A program made the translations under genes and the position numbers. This document shows positions 4,278 to 5,865 of a stretch of DNA of 5,865 bases, in pieces. A model generated the notes under the pieces. That model did not search any database and had not been told where the DNA came from. It saw nothing but the letters and a program-made list of their open reading frames with translations. The stretch is from Trichodesmium sp. MAG_R04 (lineage in GTDB: Bacteria > Cyanobacteriota > Cyanobacteriia > Cyanobacteriales > Microcoleaceae). The DNA lies in contig JAKQYG010000271.1 in assembly GCA_023356515.1 (NCBI GenBank), positions 1-5,865 of the forward strand. Reading direction: 5' to 3'. How positions within the stretch are numbered: position 1 is the first letter of the stretch; each line of letters begins with the position of its first letter.

Positions 4278-5865
4278 ATGGCAAAAAATTTTGCAATTAC
4301 CATAGGAATAAACCAGTATGAGCATATTCCTCGCCCTCTTAATTATGCCGCAAGTGATGCTGAGAAAGTAAGAGATTTTTTACTCTCAGAAGCTAATTTT
4401 AACCGAGTATTTTATTACTCAGATTATTCTCCTAGTATTAATAATATTTCTACTCGTCCTACACGTTCTAATTTGTTAAGGTTATTAACAGTGACTTTTG
4501 AAAAAGAATTTATGGGAGCTGGGGATAATTTTTGGTTCTTTTTTAGTGGTCATGGCGCTAGAATTAAAGGAATAGATTATATAATTCCCTCTGATGCTTT
4601 TAGTGAGGATATAGAAACTAGTGCAATTTCTGTGAATTATATTATTCAAAGATTACAAAGATGTGGAGCAGATAATGTAGTTTTAATATTAGATGCTTGT
4701 AGAGAACAAGGAGATAGTATAAGCAAAAGCATTAAAGGAATGGGTGAGCAAACGGAACGAGAAGCTCGTGAAAAAGGAGTGATAACAATTTGTTCATGTA
4801 GTGCTAATGAATATTCTTGGGAATTAGAGGAGTTGCAGCAAGGGATTTTTACTTATGCATTGTTAGAGGGTTTAGGTAGTAAAGGTAGAAAAGCAACTGT
4901 AGAAAGGTTGAATGATTATCTAGAATATAGGGTTAAACAATTATCTCAACATAAAGGAAGACAGACGCCTCGTATTATGGCAGACCCTATTGAAAAGTCT
5001 CATTTAATTTTAATGCCAAAGTATGCCACAAAGACTGATGTTTTTACTCTGAAAAATGATGCATACAAAGCTCAAATGAATAGAGATTTTAAGTTGGCAG
5101 AACGATTATGGATCAGAGTTTTGGAGATAGATGTAGACTTGGATGCAGTTGAAGCTTTACAACAAATTGCTATTGAAAAATCAAGGCCTGAGTCTTTTTC
5201 TGAGTCAGAGCCGAATGCTAAACGACAAGTAAAAAGAAAGACAAAAGCACAAGTCAAAATTCCAGTTTCATCTCCACAAAAGCAAGTTTTAAAAAAAGAA
5301 GCAGAATTAGAAACAAATAAAACAAGAAGAAAAATATTGATATTAGGAGGTTTAGCGGGAAGTAGCTTTTTAGCAGTGCTAACTAAATATTTCTGGGATA
5401 TGGATACATCACAAAAATATACATCTATATCTCAAGAAAATAGTTCTACTCCCCAACCAACACCATCGCCTACTCTTCCATCACAGCCAAAAATTTTAAG
5501 ACCTATAGAAGAATCAGATAAAGGAGAATCATTTAATTTTAAAGTTGTAAGGGTTAATAATTCTGGAAGTATTGTTAATAGTAGCCAAGGGAGCGCTCAA
5601 CAGAAAATAGAGGATTTAGGTAATGGAATTAAGTTAGAAATGGTTTATATTCCTGGAGGTACTTTTACTATGGGTTCTCCTGAAAGTGAAAAAGGTAGCG
5701 ATGATGATGAACGACCTCAACATGATGTGACTGTCCCTCCCTTTTTTATGGGCAAATATCCAGTTACTCAAGGACAGTGGAGAGCGATCGCCTCCCGAAC
5801 AGATTTGAAAGTAGAATTAGACCTAAAGCCAGAACCATCATATTTTAAAGAACCATACAAAGGTA
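4278..5865 (+). CDS. Caspase-like (C14) protease with internal membrane segment and FGS domain, 3' end beyond window
   Basis: The frame is open for 529 codons to the window edge, starting MAKNFAITIGINQYEHIPRP. Residues 1 to about 245 form a caspase-fold peptidase: the first strand with G-I-N-Q-Y, catalytic His92 in S-G-H-G (90-93), Cys141 in D-A-C-R (139-142), and the later strand C-S-C-S-A-N-E followed by G-I-F-T-Y-A-L-L-E-G. Both members of the dyad are present, so it should be active. Residues 254-301 resemble a TPR-type helical hairpin. A Lys-rich stretch (about 315-352) leads to T-R-R-K-I-L and a hydrophobic segment (353-368), then a Ser/Pro/Thr-rich linker (388-405). From about 447 an FGE-sulfatase/SUMF1-type (FGS, C-type-lectin fold) domain begins, with M-V-Y-I-P-G-G-T-F-T-M-G (455-466), D-E-R-P-Q-H and Y-P-V-T-Q-G-Q-W. 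Similar proteins are known among cyanobacterial orthocaspases. The FGS part may sense a ligand and release the protease. It follows the Pepco gene by one base. The gene is not broken, only cut by the window. Confidence 0.9.
   Translation, partial: MAKNFAITIGINQYEHIPRPLNYAASDAEKVRDFLLSEANFNRVFYYSDYSPSINNISTRPTRSNLLRLLTVTFEKEFMGAGDNFWFFFSGHGARIKGIDYIIPSDAFSEDIETSAISVNYIIQRLQRCGADNVVLILDACREQGDSISKSIKGMGEQTEREAREKGVITICSCSANEYSWELEELQQGIFTYALLEGLGSKGRKATVERLNDYLEYRVKQLSQHKGRQTPRIMADPIEKSHLILMPKYATKTDVFTLKNDAYKAQMNRDFKLAERLWIRVLEIDVDLDAVEALQQIAIEKSRPESFSESEPNAKRQVKRKTKAQVKIPVSSPQKQVLKKEAELETNKTRRKILILGGLAGSSFLAVLTKYFWDMDTSQKYTSISQENSSTPQPTPSPTLPSQPKILRPIEESDKGESFNFKVVRVNNSGSIVNSSQGSAQQKIEDLGNGIKLEMVYIPGGTFTMGSPESEKGSDDDERPQHDVTVPPFFMGKYPVTQGQWRAIASRTDLKVELDLKPEPSYFKEPYKG
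5784..5791. repeat. HIP1 octamer inside the caspase-FGS gene
   Basis: GCGATCGC occurs in-frame within the FGS domain codons, encoding part of R-A-I-A. HIP1 commonly lies in coding DNA of cyanobacteria; this suggests the gene is resident in the host genome long enough to carry the host's word bias. Confidence 0.85.

Noticed and set aside
5072..5257. Minus-strand 61-residue open frame
   Set aside because: It lies wholly antisense inside the caspase gene, whose frame is continuous and carries clear domains; it is a shadow.
1..5865. CRISPR array, tRNA or rRNA genes
   Set aside because: No regularly spaced direct repeats and no cloverleaf or rRNA-like sequence was seen on either strand.
4278..5865. 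Possible frameshift or pseudogene status of the caspase gene
   Set aside because: Hand translation gives one uninterrupted frame through the caspase dyad, linker and FGS start; only the window edge cuts it.

Overview
The window comes from a cyanobacterium, most likely an AT-rich filamentous type. Three things suggest this: a CcmK3/CcmK4 carboxysome shell pair, three copies of the HIP1 octamer GCGATCGC (86-93, 3247-3254, 5784-5791), and long repeat-bearing AT-rich spacers. The genus is inference only.

Layout. Bases 1-413 hold no convincing gene. Bases 414-545 look like the decayed 3' end of an IS200/IS605-type tnpB, directly upstream of the carboxysome genes. ccmK3 (596-901) and ccmK4 (1021-1374) follow on the + strand, with a possible terminator overlapping the end of ccmK4. 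A spacer of 882 bases (1375-2256) has a palindromic dispersed repeat and a hairpin. A divergent Na+/Ca2+-exchanger-type membrane protein lies at 2257-3240. The next spacer (3241-3868) holds a 12-base direct repeat around a minus-strand reading-frame remnant, and a second copy of the dispersed repeat.

The last third is a two-gene conflict-type operon: a 135-residue Pepco-like protein (3869-4276) and, one base after its stop, a large caspase-like protease (4278 to past the window end). The protease carries a helical repeat, an internal twin-arginine-like hydrophobic segment, a Pro-rich linker and the start of a formylglycine-generating-enzyme/sulfatase-modifying (FGS, C-type-lectin fold) domain. 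Its frame was translated by hand and stays open to the last base, so the gene is cut by the window and not broken.

How the genes fit together. CcmK3 and CcmK4 are expected to co-assemble into mixed shell tiles that adjust carboxysome permeability. The Pepco/caspase-FGS pair fits the peptidase-centred immunity or cell-death systems common in multicellular cyanobacteria: the lectin-like domain may sense a ligand, the caspase is the effector, and Pepco is a tightly co-expressed partner of unknown biochemistry. The exchanger has no obvious operon link to either unit.
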